The position numbers were made by a program, and so were the translations under genes. The notes beneath the pieces were generated by a model. That model did no database searches and was not told where the DNA came from. It worked only from the letters and a program-made list of their open reading frames with translations. From assembly GCF_003290025.1 (NCBI RefSeq), contig NZ_QNHG01000003.1, forward strand, positions 210,435 through 274,434: a stretch of DNA of 64,000 nucleotides, read 5' to 3'. The DNA is from Pseudogemmobacter bohemicus (GTDB lineage: Bacteria > Pseudomonadota > Alphaproteobacteria > Rhodobacterales > Rhodobacteraceae). Below are positions 1-8,942 of the stretch, in pieces (position 1 is the first letter of the stretch; every line of letters begins with the position of its first letter).

Positions 1-1
1 G

Positions 2-403
2 CCCGAGACAGAGACCGCGATCTATATCGTGAATGATCTGGCCGAGATGGGTCTCTGGTATCGGCTGGCCCCGGTCAGCTATCTGGGCGGTGGCCTGTCC
101 GGGACGGGGCTGCTCACCAGCCCGCTGGAGCCGGCGGCGCTTGGTTCGGCGATCCTGCATGGGCCACGGCCGGGGGGGTTTGGTCCGCAGATCGGCCGGC
201 TTGGTGCGGCGCGGGCGGCGCGGGCGGTGGCCTCGATCCGCGATCTGAGCGAGGCGCTTGGCGATCTGCTGGCGCCCGACCGGACGGCAAGGCTGGCCCA
301 GGCGGCCTGGGGCGTGGTCTCGGACGGGGCCGAGGTGACCGAGGCGGTGCTGGCCGATCTGCGCAAGGCGCTGGCCGGCACGACGGCGCGGAGCCGGGCC
401 TGA
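2..403 (+). CDS. waaA: 3-deoxy-D-manno-octulosonic acid transferase (Kdo transferase), C-terminal part
   Basis: This is the last 133 codons of a gene that begins before the window. The frame reads from base 2 and includes [23 protein letters not shown] and [15 protein letters not shown], which resemble the C-terminal GT-B Rossmann half of WaaA/KdtA. The family adds Kdo sugars to lipid IVA at the inner face of the cytoplasmic membrane. The stop codon TGA overlaps the ATG of lpxK by one base, the usual waaA-lpxK arrangement in Rhodobacteraceae, so the two are probably cotranscribed. The N-terminal half cannot be assessed here. Confidence 0.85.
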   Translation, partial: PETETAIYIVNDLAEMGLWYRLAPVSYLGGGLSGTGLLTSPLEPAALGSAILHGPRPGGFGPQIGRLGAARAARAVASIRDLSEALGDLLAPDRTARLAQAAWGVVSDGAEVTEAVLADLRKALAGTTARSRA

Positions 404-1398
404 TGCGTGCGCCCGGCTTCTGGGGTAACCCGCCGGAGAGGCCCGGGCTCGCGGCACGGCTTTTGCAGCCGCTGGGGGCATTATACGCGGCGGCAACGGC
501 GCGGCGGCTCAGGCGCGGCGCCGGTTACCGCGCGCCGGTGCCGGTGATTTGCGTGGGCAATCTGAATGCCGGAGGGGTGGGGAAGACCCCGACCGTGATG
601 GCGCTGATCGCGCATCTGAGCGCGCGCGGGCATCGCGTCCAGGTGGTGACGCGGGGTTATGGCGGTTCGGCCGGGGGGCCGCTGCGTGTGGATGAGGCCC
701 GCCACGGCGCCGGTCTGGTCGGGGATGAGCCGCTGTTGCTGGCACCCTTCGCGCCGGTCTGGGTGGCGAAGGACCGTGCCGAAGGGGTGAAGGCGGCGGT
801 CGCGGATGGGGCAGGGGTGATCCTGCTGGATGACGGGCATCAAAATCCGGGCGTTGAGAAGGATCTGTCGCTGGTGGTGGTGGATGCGGGGCAGGGCTTT
901 GGCAACGGGCTCTGCATCCCGGCAGGGCCATTGCGCGAGCCGGTGGCGGCGGGGCTGGCCCGGGCCGATGCCCTGCTGGTGATCGGCACGGCAGAGGCGC
1001 GGGCGCGTTTCGGGCGTGAATGGGGGCCAGCCATGGCGGAGCTGCCCCGGCTTGGCGGCCGGCTGGTGCCTTTGCAGATGGGGATGGACTGGCAGGGAGA
1101 GCGGGTTCTGGCCTTTGCCGGGATCGGCAATCCGGAGAAGTTCTTTGCGACGCTCAGGGCCGAGGGCGCGCAGGTCCTGCGGGCCGAGGCGCTGGATGAT
1201 CACCAGACGCTTTCGCCCGCGCTGATGGCGCGGCTTGAGGCGGAAGCGATGCTCCTGGGCGCGCAGCTGGTAACGACTGAAAAAGACGCAGCGCGGCTGC
1301 CGGCGTCGTTCCGGCCGAAAGTCCTGACGCTGGTGGTGCGGCTGGAAATCGAGGACTGGGCGCCGTTTGATGCCCTGCTGACTCCGCTGCGCCTGTGA
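403..1398 (+). CDS. lpxK: Tetraacyldisaccharide 4'-kinase
   Basis: The 331-residue protein matches LpxK in length and order. An N-terminal membrane-proximal segment (about residues 1-45) is followed by [20 protein letters not shown], which carries the unusual P-loop GGVGKT of the family at about residues 55-65. Later motifs include GDEPLLLA, the DDGHQ box (about 147-151) and [11 protein letters not shown] near residue 295. LpxK phosphorylates the 4' position of the lipid A disaccharide at the inner membrane, using ATP. The start overlaps the waaA stop by one base, so translation is probably coupled. It faces dxs tail to tail. Confidence 0.95.
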   Translation: MRAPGFWGNPPERPGLAARLLQPLGALYAAATARRLRRGAGYRAPVPVICVGNLNAGGVGKTPTVMALIAHLSARGHRVQVVTRGYGGSAGGPLRVDEARHGAGLVGDEPLLLAPFAPVWVAKDRAEGVKAAVADGAGVILLDDGHQNPGVEKDLSLVVVDAGQGFGNGLCIPAGPLREPVAAGLARADALLVIGTAEARARFGREWGPAMAELPRLGGRLVPLQMGMDWQGERVLAFAGIGNPEKFFATLRAEGAQVLRAEALDDHQTLSPALMARLEAEAMLLGAQLVTTEKDAARLPASFRPKVLTLVVRLEIEDWAPFDALLTPLRL

Positions 1399-1400
1399 CC

Positions 1401-1466
1401 CGAAATCTGTACAGATTTCGGACAAATTCCTGAACAGGAATTTTGCCGTTTCCTGATCAGGAAACG
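1401..1466. repeat. Array of three perfect 20-bp palindromes with a 23-bp period
   Basis: Three consecutive perfect palindromes fill the space between the convergent lpxK and dxs genes: CGAAATCTGTACAGATTTCG (1401-1420), AAATTCCTGAACAGGAATTT with a two-base AA centre (1424-1443), and CGTTTCCTGATCAGGAAACG (1447-1466). Their centres are at 1410.5, 1433.5 and 1456.5, an exact 23-bp spacing. They share a core of the type WTYCTGWWCAGRAW. They could fold as a bidirectional terminator, but none has a T-run, and the regular spacing also fits a protein-binding array. Confidence 0.85.
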
Positions 1467-1482
1467 GGCGCGTGGGGTGGCG

Positions 1483-3390
1483 TCAGGCCCGGTTTCTGGC
1501 CGTGACGACGCCCAGCACGTCCAAGACCTTTGCCTCGATCTGCGCCGCATCCATGCCGGCGATCCGGTACATCGCCTCCGGGCTGGCCTGGTCGATGAAA
1601 ATATCCGGCAGCACCATCGTGCGGAATTTCAGCCCGCGGTCAAACAGGCCCTCATCCGCCAGAAGCTGTGCCACATGGCTGCCAAAGCCGCCCACCGCGC
1701 CCTCTTCCACCGTGATCAGCGCCTCATGCTCGCGCGCCAGTCGCAGGATCAGCGCCTGGTCCAGCGGTTTGGCAAAGCGCGCATCCACCACGGTTGGCGC
1801 GAGGCCCCGGGCCGCCAGCGCCTCGGCGGCTTTCAGCACCTCGGCCAGCCGCGTCCCAAAGGAGAGAAGCGCCACACGATTGCCCTCATGCAGCATGCGG
1901 CCACGGCCGATCTCCAGCACCGCGCCGCGCGCCGGCATCTCGACGCCCATCCCCTCGCCCCTGGGGTATCGAAAGGCGATCGGGCCCTCATCCCAGGCGG
2001 CTGCGGTTGCCACCATATGGCGCAGCTCGGCCTCATCGGCCGCCGCCATTACCACCATGCCCGGCAGGTTCGCCAGAAACGCTACGTCGAACGATCCGGC
2101 ATGGGTCGCCCCATCGGCGCCCACCAGCCCGGCGCGGTCGATGGCGAAACGCACCGGCAGCCGCTGGATCGCCACATCATGCACCACCTGGTCATAACCG
2201 CGCTGCAAAAAGGTGGAATAAATCGCGCAGAAGGGTTTCATCCCTCCCGCCGCCAGCCCAGCCGAAAAGGTCACCGCATGTTGCTCGGCGATCCCCACGT
2301 CAAACAGCCGGCGCGGAAACCGGGCGCCAAACAGGTCAAGACCGGTCCCATCCGGCATCGCCGCCGTCACGCCGATGATCTTCTCGTCGCGCTCGGCCTC
2401 CTGGATCAGGCTTTCGGCGAAGACCTTCGTATAGGATGGCGCGTTCGACGGAGCCTTTTTCTGCTCCCCTGTCACCAGGTCGAATTTCGCCCGTGCATGG
2501 CCGCGATCAGGTGAATTCTCGGCCGGCCCATAGCCCTTGCCCTTTTTCGTCAGCACATGCAGCAGCACCGGCCCGGTCGCCCGCGCCTTCAGCATGCGCA
2601 AGACCGGCAGCAGCTGGTCGAGATCATGGCCGTCAATCGGCCCGACATAGGTAAAGCCCAGCGATTCAAACAGCGTGCCGCCCACCGCCATACCCTTGAG
2701 CATCTCCTTCGCCCGCCGCGCGCCTTCCTGCAACGGGCCGGGCAACAAAGACACAAACCCTTTCGCGGCCTCTTTCAGGTCCTGCATCGGGGCCTCGGAA
2801 TAAAGCTTGCTGAGATAGGCCGACAACGCCCCCACCGGCGGCGCAATCGACATCTCATTGTCGTTCAGCACCACGAAAAGCCGCTTCTTCAGCGCACCGG
2901 CATTGTTCATCGCCTCGAACGCCATGCCCGCCGACATCGAGCCATCGCCGATCACCGCAATCGCGTCGCCGGCATCGCCGCCAAGATCCGCGGCACAGGC
3001 AAAACCAAGCGCTGCCGAGATCGAGGTCGAGCTATGCGCCGCGCCAAAAGGATCATAGGGGCTCTCCGATCGTTTGGTGAACCCGGACAGCCCGCCCTCC
3101 ATCCGGAGCGTCCGGATCCGGTCGCGCCGCCCGGTCAGGATCTTATGCGGGTAACACTGATGCCCGACATCCCAGATCAGCTTGTCCTTCGGCGTGTCGA
3201 ATACCGCATGGAGCGCGACGGTCAGCTCCACCACCCCGAGCCCCGCGCCCAGATGGCCGCCGGTGACCGAGACCGCCGAAACCGTCTCGGCCCGGACCTC
3301 ATCGGCCAGCTGGCGCAATTCGGCATCGGAAAGCGCCTTCATGTCCGACGGGAAGCTCACCCGGTCGAGGATGGAAGGGGATGCTGCCAT
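1483..3390 (-). CDS. dxs: 1-deoxy-D-xylulose-5-phosphate synthase
   Basis: The 635-residue protein joins pyruvate and glyceraldehyde 3-phosphate into DXP, the first step of the MEP isoprenoid pathway, using thiamine diphosphate. Visible motifs are [18 protein letters not shown] near residue 45, [17 protein letters not shown] near 75, the ThDP/Mg site [15 protein letters not shown] near 150, GPIDGHD near 245, and the transketolase central domain with [18 protein letters not shown] near 365. The first ATG is preceded by a GGAACATG-like ribosome site. It is the last gene of the hdac-xseB-ispA-dxs operon, 52 bp after ispA. Confidence 0.97.
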   Translation of the reverse strand: MAASPSILDRVSFPSDMKALSDAELRQLADEVRAETVSAVSVTGGHLGAGLGVVELTVALHAVFDTPKDKLIWDVGHQCYPHKILTGRRDRIRTLRMEGGLSGFTKRSESPYDPFGAAHSSTSISAALGFACAADLGGDAGDAIAVIGDGSMSAGMAFEAMNNAGALKKRLFVVLNDNEMSIAPPVGALSAYLSKLYSEAPMQDLKEAAKGFVSLLPGPLQEGARRAKEMLKGMAVGGTLFESLGFTYVGPIDGHDLDQLLPVLRMLKARATGPVLLHVLTKKGKGYGPAENSPDRGHARAKFDLVTGEQKKAPSNAPSYTKVFAESLIQEAERDEKIIGVTAAMPDGTGLDLFGARFPRRLFDVGIAEQHAVTFSAGLAAGGMKPFCAIYSTFLQRGYDQVVHDVAIQRLPVRFAIDRAGLVGADGATHAGSFDVAFLANLPGMVVMAAADEAELRHMVATAAAWDEGPIAFRYPRGEGMGVEMPARGAVLEIGRGRMLHEGNRVALLSFGTRLAEVLKAAEALAARGLAPTVVDARFAKPLDQALILRLAREHEALITVEEGAVGGFGSHVAQLLADEGLFDRGLKFRTMVLPDIFIDQASPEAMYRIAGMDAAQIEAKVLDVLGVVTARNRA

Positions 3391-3442
3391 GGGTCATGTT
3401 CCTCGGGAAGCGGCTTTGCCTGATGAGACAGGCCAGTTGTGT

Positions 3443-4312
3443 TCAGGCCAGTCTTGATATGCTGAAACGGGCTGCGGCGACAAGGTTTGCCGCCCTTTCG
3501 CCGTAAGGGGCAAGGGCCGCCTCGGCCTCCGAGATCAGCGCTTCGGCGCGGGCGCGGGCCGGTTCCAGCCCCAATAGCGAGACGAATGTGGCCTTGCCGC
3601 GCCCCTCATCCTTGCCGGTGCGCTTGCCGGTGGTATTGGCATCGCCGGTCACATCCAGCACATCGTCATGGATCTGGAAGGCAAGGCCCAGAGCCGCCGC
3701 ATAGGCCTGCAAAGGGGCTGGATCGGCGCCTGCGATCAGCGCGCCGGCACTGGCGGAAAAGCGGATCAGCGCGCCGGTCTTGCCGGCCTGCAGCGTGGTG
3801 ATTTCCGTAAGCGTCAGCGCCCGGTCTGCGGTTTCCGCCGCGATATCCAGTGCCTGGCCCCGCACCATGCCCTCGACACCCGAGGCTTTGGCCAGCGCCG
3901 CGACCAGCGCGATCCGCCGCTCTGCCGACCCGATCACGGGGTCGGTCAGCAATTCAAATGCCAGCGTCTGCAAGGCGTCGCCGGCAAGGATCGCGGTCGC
4001 CTCGTCCCATTTCACATGCAGGGTCGGCTGGCCGCGGCGCAGATCATCATCATCCATCGCCGGCAGATCATCATGCACGAGGCTATAGGCATGCAGCGCC
4101 TCGACCGCAGCCGCAACCGGCAGAGAGGCTGCATTCGCCACCCCATGCAGCCGCGCGCTTTCCAGCACCAGAAAGCCGCGCAGCCCCTTGCCGCCGCGCA
4201 AAGCGTAACGCATCGCCTCCACCACCGGCAGATCGCCGCGCGCTGCCAGAATACCGGCCAGCCAGCGCTGCACCTGCAAGGCGTCGGATTTCAGCAGATC
4301 CTGAAAGCTCAC
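3443..4312 (-). CDS. ispA: Polyprenyl synthetase, farnesyl/geranyl diphosphate synthase
   Basis: The 289-residue all-alpha prenyltransferase condenses IPP with DMAPP/GPP to make farnesyl diphosphate for quinones, carotenoids and undecaprenyl carrier. The first aspartate-rich motif is DDLPAMDDDDLRRG (around residues 81-94) and the second is FQIHDDVLDV followed by GKRTGKDEGRGKATF near residue 230. Both match the IspA subfamily. The ATG overlaps the xseB stop by 4 bp and dxs follows downstream, so it sits with its pathway partner. Confidence 0.95.
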   Translation of the reverse strand: MSFQDLLKSDALQVQRWLAGILAARGDLPVVEAMRYALRGGKGLRGFLVLESARLHGVANAASLPVAAAVEALHAYSLVHDDLPAMDDDDLRRGQPTLHVKWDEATAILAGDALQTLAFELLTDPVIGSAERRIALVAALAKASGVEGMVRGQALDIAAETADRALTLTEITTLQAGKTGALIRFSASAGALIAGADPAPLQAYAAALGLAFQIHDDVLDVTGDANTTGKRTGKDEGRGKATFVSLLGLEPARARAEALISEAEAALAPYGERAANLVAAARFSISRLA

Positions 4313-4548
4313 AGCCCCTCCGCCGGAGCGGTACCAACAGCCTTGCCCTCCTGGACGCGGATCAATTCGACGCGCGCCTCGGCCTCGGCCAGCCTGGCCG
4401 CGCAGTGCTTTTTCAGACTGTCGCCATATTCGTATAGGCTGATCGACTGTTCCAGCGCGACATCGCCGCGTTCCAGCTGGCCCACCACCGATTCCAGCTC
4501 CGCCATGGCGTCTTCGAAACTCATCTCCGCAACGGGTTTCTGGCTCAT
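4309..4548 (-). CDS. xseB: Exodeoxyribonuclease VII small subunit
   Basis: The 79-residue protein has the family's two-helix signature: FEDAMAELESVVGQLERGDVALEQSISLYEYGDSLKKHC. XseB binds XseA to form the single-strand-specific exonuclease VII. The gene overlaps both neighbours by 4 bp (the ATG with the deacetylase-like gene stop, the stop with the ispA ATG). xseB-ispA-dxs linkage is common in proteobacteria. The large subunit is not in this window. Confidence 0.95.
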   Translation of the reverse strand: MSQKPVAEMSFEDAMAELESVVGQLERGDVALEQSISLYEYGDSLKKHCAARLAEAEARVELIRVQEGKAVGTAPAEGL

Positions 4549-5459
4549 CTCATCGTCCTGCTCAGCTCGCTCACATGCGCGCGGACCGTATCGGCCAGCG
4601 CGCTCAGATCATAGCCCCCTTCAAGGCAGGATACGACCCCCGCGCCGGAACCCGCCGCCAGATCCATGATCGCCCGCGTCAGCCGGGCGAAATCCGCCGT
4701 GGTCCAGCCAAGGCCACCCAACGGATCGTCGATATGCGCATCAAAACCGGCGCTGATCAGGATCAGCTCCGGTCTCCAGTCTTTCAGCCGCTCCAGCCCG
4801 GGCGCCCAGGCTGCCCACATCGCCCGCCCGTCCGAGCCGGGGCGCAGCGGCAGATTGGTGACCTGGCGATGGGCGCCGCGCTCCTCTTCGGAGCCGGTGC
4901 CGGGAAAAAGCGGCATCTGATGCGAAGAGACCAGCCGCACCCGCGCCTCGTCCCAGAGCAGATCCTGGGTGCCATTGCCATGATGAACGTCGAAATCCAG
5001 CACCGCCACGCGGGAAAGCCCGTGATGATCCAGCGCCCGCTTCGCCGCAATCGCTACGGTGCCGAAGAGGCAAAACCCCATCGCCCTGTCCGCTTCCGCA
5101 TGATGCCCCGGAGGCCGCGCCGCCAGAAACGCCGCCCGCGCCTCTCCGCCCAGCACGGCATCCACCGCCGCACAGGCGCCCCCGACCGCGCGCATCGCCG
5201 CCTCCCACGAACCCGGAGACAGCCAGGTATCCCCATCGACCGCCCGCAGCCTCTCCGCAGGCACCGCCGCCTTCAGCCGCGCCACATAGGCCGCAGGATG
5301 ACAGCGCAAAAGCTCCGACTCCGCGGCCACCGGAGCCTCGCGCCGTTCTGCCAGAAGCCCCGCCAGCCCATGCGCAACAGCCGCCATCCGCTCCGGTCTT
5401 TCCGGATGCCCCTCGGGCACCAGATGCTGCGCAAAAGCCTCTTCCGAGAAAACCAGCAT
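4545..5459 (-). CDS. Histone deacetylase family protein (acetoin utilization/acetylpolyamine amidohydrolase-like)
   Basis: The protein has 304 residues from the chosen start MLVFSEEAF; an in-frame codon eight residues earlier is less likely because the AGGAAGAGG ribosome site fits only the internal ATG. The arginase/deacetylase fold shows the zinc and active-site motifs: ARPPGHHAEADRAMGFC (tandem His), VLDFDVHHGNGTQDL (Asp and His metal ligands), ISAGFDAHIDDPLGGL and a C-terminal CLEGGYDL. The family deacetylates lysine or polyamines with zinc; the bacterial substrate here is not evident. It is the first gene of the operon leading to xseB, ispA and dxs. Confidence 0.9.
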   Translation of the reverse strand: MLVFSEEAFAQHLVPEGHPERPERMAAVAHGLAGLLAERREAPVAAESELLRCHPAAYVARLKAAVPAERLRAVDGDTWLSPGSWEAAMRAVGGACAAVDAVLGGEARAAFLAARPPGHHAEADRAMGFCLFGTVAIAAKRALDHHGLSRVAVLDFDVHHGNGTQDLLWDEARVRLVSSHQMPLFPGTGSEEERGAHRQVTNLPLRPGSDGRAMWAAWAPGLERLKDWRPELILISAGFDAHIDDPLGGLGWTTADFARLTRAIMDLAAGSGAGVVSCLEGGYDLSALADTVRAHVSELSRTMR

Positions 5460-5481
5460 CAACGCCTCTTCCTCTTGACAC

Positions 5482-5517
5482 AAATACTCCGGGGGGTGCG
5501 GGGGGCGGGCCCCCCGC
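5482..5517 (-). terminator. GC hairpin followed by ATTTG after petR
   Basis: Read on the minus strand, an 8-bp stem GCGGGGGG/CCCCCCGC (5498-5505 with 5510-5517) is followed by a C-rich stretch and GGAGTATTTGTG. It lies just after the petR stop codon and before the deacetylase-like gene. The layout (GC stem, then GG.TATTT) recurs after two other minus-strand genes in this window, at about 10805 and 60447. The T-run is short, so efficiency is uncertain. Confidence 0.5.
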
Positions 5518-5528
5518 GTTGCGCGGCC

Positions 5529-6242
5529 TCAGTCCGGCGCCAGCATATAGCCCTCGCCGCGCACCGTCTGCAGATAGCGCGGCGCCTTGGGGTCATCCTC
5601 GATCTTGCGCCTGAGCCGCGTGATCTGCACATCGACCGCGCGTTCCTGGGCTTCCTCCACGCGGCCCATGTCGAGGACCAGCCGCTCGCGCGAGATCGGC
5701 TCATTGGCACTGGCAGCGAAAAGCCGCATCAGTGCGGCTTCCGTCGCGGTCAGTCGCACCAGTTCCGGCCCGCGCCACAACTCGCCCCGGTCCATATCAT
5801 AGCGCACCGCGCCCATATGCAGCGTCTTCGGCGGCTGATCCGTCTCGCTTACCTGCGGCACCCGGCGCAGGATCGCGGCGACGCGCAGCAAAAGCTCTTT
5901 CGGTTCAAAGGGTTTCGCGAGGTAATCATCCGCCCCGGCCTCCAGCCCCTCGATCCGGTTCGCCGTCTCGCCCCGCGCGGTCAGCAAGAGGATCGGCACC
6001 GAGGTCTTCTTCCGCAGATCGCGGGTAAGCGCGATGCCATCCTCATCGGGCATCATCACATCGAGGATCAGCATGTCGAATTCCAGCCCCGCCAGCAGTC
6101 GCCTGGCCTGGGCGGCATCTTTCGCCACCGTCACCATATAGCCGCTGCGCACGAGGAATTTCTGCAACAGAACCCGGATCCGCTCGTCATCATCGACGAC
6201 GAGAAGATGAATATCTGCCGCCTGTTGCCCCGCACCGGTCAT
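5529..6242 (-). CDS. petR: PetR-type OmpR-family response regulator
   Basis: The 237-residue two-domain regulator has a receiver domain (HLLVVDDDERIRVLLQKFL; phosphoacceptor in LILDVMMPDEDG near residue 60; TARGE; and YLAKPFEPKELL with the conserved Lys) and an OmpR winged helix (LTATEAALMRLFAAS, then VDVQITRLRRKIEDDPKAPRYLQTVRGEGYML). It lies 24 bp after petP, the order known for petPR in Rhodobacter capsulatus, where the pair is needed for respiratory and photosynthetic growth. No sensor kinase is next to it. Confidence 0.9.
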   Translation of the reverse strand: MTGAGQQAADIHLLVVDDDERIRVLLQKFLVRSGYMVTVAKDAAQARRLLAGLEFDMLILDVMMPDEDGIALTRDLRKKTSVPILLLTARGETANRIEGLEAGADDYLAKPFEPKELLLRVAAILRRVPQVSETDQPPKTLHMGAVRYDMDRGELWRGPELVRLTATEAALMRLFAASANEPISRERLVLDMGRVEEAQERAVDVQITRLRRKIEDDPKAPRYLQTVRGEGYMLAPD

Positions 6243-6266
6243 GCCCCGCTCTCCCTTTGCACTGCC

Positions 6267-6779
6267 TCAGGCGCCATCTCTCAGACGGTTGTAATAGTCG
6301 CGAAGCCCCGGGTCCATCATCGCCTCAAGCACCTGCCGGAAACCCTGCACCGCGACCGGCCCGGCGGCGCGGTAAGCCGCCCGCATCCTGGCCCGTTGCG
6401 CGTCCGAAAGACTTTTCTCCATCGCCTCGCCCTTTTCGGTCAGGAAGAGATGCCGCTCGCGCCCGTCGCGGCGGCCCTTTTCGCTGCGGACATGGCCATC
6501 GTCGATCAGGGTGCGCAGAACCCTGTTCAGGCTCTGCTTCGTGACGCCCAGGATCCCCAGCAGGTTCGACACCGTCGTTCCCGGGCTGCGATGGATGAAA
6601 TGGACGGCCCGGTGATGGGCGCGGCCATAATCCATCGTCTCCAGAATCCGGTCCGGATCGGCGGTAAAGCCGCGATAGGCGAAGAACATCGCCTCGATTC
6701 CCTTGCGCAACTGCTCATCGGTCAGAAAGAGCAGGTTCTCGCCGCCGCCACCCGTTGCGGTGCCTGATAGCTGAGACAT
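6267..6779 (-). CDS. petP: PetP-type MarR-family transcriptional regulator
   Basis: The 170-residue protein has a MarR winged-helix core: TTVSNLLGILGVTKQSLNRVLRTLIDDGHVRSEKGRRDGRERHLFLTEKG, with the recognition helix near residues 85-100 and the wing RRDGRERHLFL. A glycine-rich N terminus precedes it. A strong AGGAGG lies ahead of the ATG. Transcribed with petR, it forms the petPR pair known in R. capsulatus. It is divergent from ilvE across about 145 bp, which should hold promoters for both. Confidence 0.88.
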   Translation of the reverse strand: MSQLSGTATGGGGENLLFLTDEQLRKGIEAMFFAYRGFTADPDRILETMDYGRAHHRAVHFIHRSPGTTVSNLLGILGVTKQSLNRVLRTLIDDGHVRSEKGRRDGRERHLFLTEKGEAMEKSLSDAQRARMRAAYRAAGPVAVQGFRQVLEAMMDPGLRDYYNRLRDGA

Positions 6780-6923
6780 GGTAAGCCTCCTTTTTCAGCG
6801 GAATTTACGTCAGCCTTGTTGACTTTCCAAGTCATAAAGCGTAGCGAGTCGGCAGTTGAGCGCAAGATAATGCAAGTGCAGCATGATGATCGCGCAACTT
6901 TCGTAAAAATGGAGGGCCGGGAT

Positions 6924-7790
6924 ATGGCGGCATATGACGATCGTGATGGCTGGATCTGGATGGACGGCAAGCTTGTCCCCTGGCGTGAGGCGAATGTCCA
7001 CGTCCTGACCCATGCGCTCCATTACGCCTCCTCGGTTTTCGAGGGCGAGCGTTGCTATAATGGCAAGATTTTCAAGGGCGTCGAGCATTCGATGCGCCTG
7101 CGCAAATCGGCGGAACTCCTGGATATGGAGATCCCCTACAGCGTCCAGGAAATCGAGGCCGCCAAATACGAGATGCTGAAGGCCAATGGCTGGACCGATG
7201 CCTATGTGCGCGCCATCGCCTTCCGGGGCGCAGGCGATGAGATGGGTGTCTCGGCGGTGGGCAACCCGGTGCGTCTGGTGATCGCAGGCTGGGAATGGGG
7301 CGCCTATTACGGCGACGCCAAGATGAAGGGTGCAAAGCTCGACATCTCGAAATGGCGCCGCCCGGACCCTGCGACCATCCCGTCGGCAGCCAAGGCGGCA
7401 GGTCTTTACATGATCTGCACCATGTCGAAACACGCGGCCCAGGCCAATGGCTGCTCGGACGCGCTGATGATGGATTACCGCGGCTATGTCGCCGAGGCGA
7501 CCGGCGCGAATATCTTCTTCGTCAAGGATGGCGAGGTGCATACGCCGCTGCCCGATTGCTTTCTGAACGGCATCACCCGCCAGACGGTGATCGGCCTTCT
7601 GAAAGAAAAAGGTCTCACCGTGCATGAACGCCATATCATGCCGACCGAGCTGGCCGATTTCGAACAATGCTGGCTGACCGGCACTGCCGCCGAGGTTACC
7701 CCGGTCGGACAAATCGGCGGCTTCACTTTTGAGGTTGGCGCCATCGCCCGCGACATCGCGGAAACCTATGAGCGTCACGTTCGCGCGTAA
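6924..7790 (+). CDS. ilvE: Branched-chain amino acid aminotransferase
   Basis: The 288-residue class IV PLP aminotransferase performs the last step of valine, leucine and isoleucine synthesis and the first step of their breakdown. It shows WIWMDGKLVPWREANVHVLTHALHYASSVFEGERCY, the KAAGLYMICTMSKHAAQANG segment with the PLP lysine region, DALMMDYRGYVAEATGANIFFV, and LTGTAAEVTPVGQIGG. An in-frame upstream ATG (6816) would add 36 unconserved residues overlapping the petP promoter region; MAAYDDRDGW is preferred. A strong terminator follows. Confidence 0.93.
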   Translation: MAAYDDRDGWIWMDGKLVPWREANVHVLTHALHYASSVFEGERCYNGKIFKGVEHSMRLRKSAELLDMEIPYSVQEIEAAKYEMLKANGWTDAYVRAIAFRGAGDEMGVSAVGNPVRLVIAGWEWGAYYGDAKMKGAKLDISKWRRPDPATIPSAAKAAGLYMICTMSKHAAQANGCSDALMMDYRGYVAEATGANIFFVKDGEVHTPLPDCFLNGITRQTVIGLLKEKGLTVHERHIMPTELADFEQCWLTGTAAEVTPVGQIGGFTFEVGAIARDIAETYERHVRA

Positions 7791-7813
7791 TGCGGCGACA
7801 TCGAAGACAAATA

Positions 7814-7843
7814 AAAACGGCGGGGCAAATGCTCCGCCGTTTT
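7814..7843. terminator. Bidirectional intrinsic terminator between ilvE and a lipoprotein gene
   Basis: AAAACGGCGG pairs perfectly with CCGCCGTTTT around a short loop. The A-run on one side and T-run on the other make it work in both directions, so it serves ilvE (plus) and the convergent lipoprotein gene (minus). Confidence 0.9.
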
Positions 7844-7873
7844 CGTTTCACCAGTTTGTTTCACCCGGGCGGC

Positions 7874-8143
7874 TCAGCCCAGGAAGCGGGCGACCGGATT
7901 GCAGAGATAAAGATGTGCATAGGTCACCGAAGGATATTGCGGCGCGTGGATCTGGCGGCTGGACGCGTAATGCGCGACACGGTTGCGGGTGGCGCAGGTC
8001 TGGCTGGCAATGCGTGCCGCCTCGCCATCGGGAGTGGTCCCCGGGCCCTGTACAGTGACGCTGTCGCCATTGAAATCGGTCACCACGACCGGGGCAACAC
8101 AGCCCGAAAGGGCAAGCATAATAAGTCCGGCTTTCAGTTTCAT
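7874..8143 (-). CDS. Small predicted lipoprotein, function unknown
   Basis: The 89-residue protein starts at MKLKAGLIMLALSGC, a short signal peptide ending in a lipobox (LSGC), so it should be lipidated and membrane-anchored. The mature part contains a VTDFNGDSVTVQGPG stretch and two cysteines (QTCATRN and LYLCNP) that could form a disulfide. The AAGGAGACGAGT ribosome site supports this start over the longer in-frame extension. No family with a known function is recognised. It has its own terminator with ilvE and no close partner. Confidence 0.75.
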   Translation of the reverse strand: MKLKAGLIMLALSGCVAPVVVTDFNGDSVTVQGPGTTPDGEAARIASQTCATRNRVAHYASSRQIHAPQYPSVTYAHLYLCNPVARFLG

Positions 8144-8237
8144 ACTCGTCTCCTTCGCCGGATGAAATGCATCCGGACGGTATTGCATATTCCGCTTCAT
8201 GTTTGTGTTTCGCCGGGGGTAATGCCGACTGTGAAAC

Positions 8238-8276
8238 ACAAAAAAAAGAGGCGCAGGAAGGTGTTTCCTGCGCCTC
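8238..8276 (-). terminator. Intrinsic terminator of the glyoxalase-related gene
   Basis: On the minus strand a perfect 12-bp stem GAGGCGCAGGAA/TTCCTGCGCCTC (8248-8259 with 8265-8276) is followed by a run of eight or more T. It lies 25 bp after the stop codon at 8301. Confidence 0.92.
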
Positions 8277-8300
8277 GATTGCAATCTCAGGTTGTCAGAT

Positions 8301-8741
8301 TTATGGCGCGCTCAGCGTCAAATGTGGCATCCCGTCCGAAGTGCGGTCGAAGGACCGCCCCGAAGCATCCACCACCTTTCGGATGCGGCTGCGGTAATTC
8401 GAAAAGCTGTCGAATGTCACCACATCCACTGCCTGGTCGAGCTGCAACTCCACCTCATAGCGGGTCTCGGAGAGCGCGGTGATGCCGATCACCTCGGCCA
8501 GAAACTCCTGGCCCAGATAGCGGCCCGCCGTGATGTCGCCGACCCGCACCGGCGGCTGCGGCCGGTTGCCGGCCCGGGCATGCAGCGTGTTCCAGTCACG
8601 AAAGCCATGCGCCTTTGCCACCAGCTCCAGCGCGGCGGAATGGCTGACCTCCTGGCCCTGCTGTGCCAGCCCGGCACGCCGCGCTTTCGCCTGAGCCCTG
8701 GCCTGATCAATCGTCGGAATATGTGTCGGGACCTGTCCCAT
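8301..8741 (-). CDS. Glyoxalase-superfamily-related protein, function unknown
   Basis: The protein has 146 residues from MGQVPTHIPTIDQARAQAK. The N-terminal part has the conserved helical motif SHSAALELVAKAHGFRDWNTLHA found in proteins annotated as glyoxalase superfamily-related, although no VOC metal-binding barrel is visible. The C-terminal part (about 60-146) is beta-rich and ends in a basic patch with SNYRSRIRKVVDASGRSFD. Nineteen extra in-frame residues upstream are possible; the AAGGACGCAAAGG region better suits the internal ATG. The role is unknown. The gene stands alone with its own terminator. Confidence 0.7.
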   Translation of the reverse strand: MGQVPTHIPTIDQARAQAKARRAGLAQQGQEVSHSAALELVAKAHGFRDWNTLHARAGNRPQPPVRVGDITAGRYLGQEFLAEVIGITALSETRYEVELQLDQAVDVVTFDSFSNYRSRIRKVVDASGRSFDRTSDGMPHLTLSAP

Positions 8742-8942
8742 CGCCTTTGCGTCCTTTTCAGAGCGCCGGGTGCTTTCGGATGGAGCCTGCATTGCCATCG
8801 AGCCCGGCCTGAATCAGGGGCGGCGGATCGGTTGTTCCGGTTTCACCATGGCGAAAGCCTGCAGGCGGCAGGGACCGGACCCCTGCCGCCGCAGTAGGCG
8901 CAGATGCGTCTCTGGTCAAGCAGATCTCTGGTCAAGCAGGAG

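Noticed and set aside
4575..6767. A 730-codon plus-strand open frame
   Set aside because: It lies antisense to the deacetylase-like gene, petR and petP, which have clear family motifs; long antisense frames are common in high-G+C DNA. The same applies to 22560-23849 (minus), 20023-21141 (minus) and 24546-25742 (minus).
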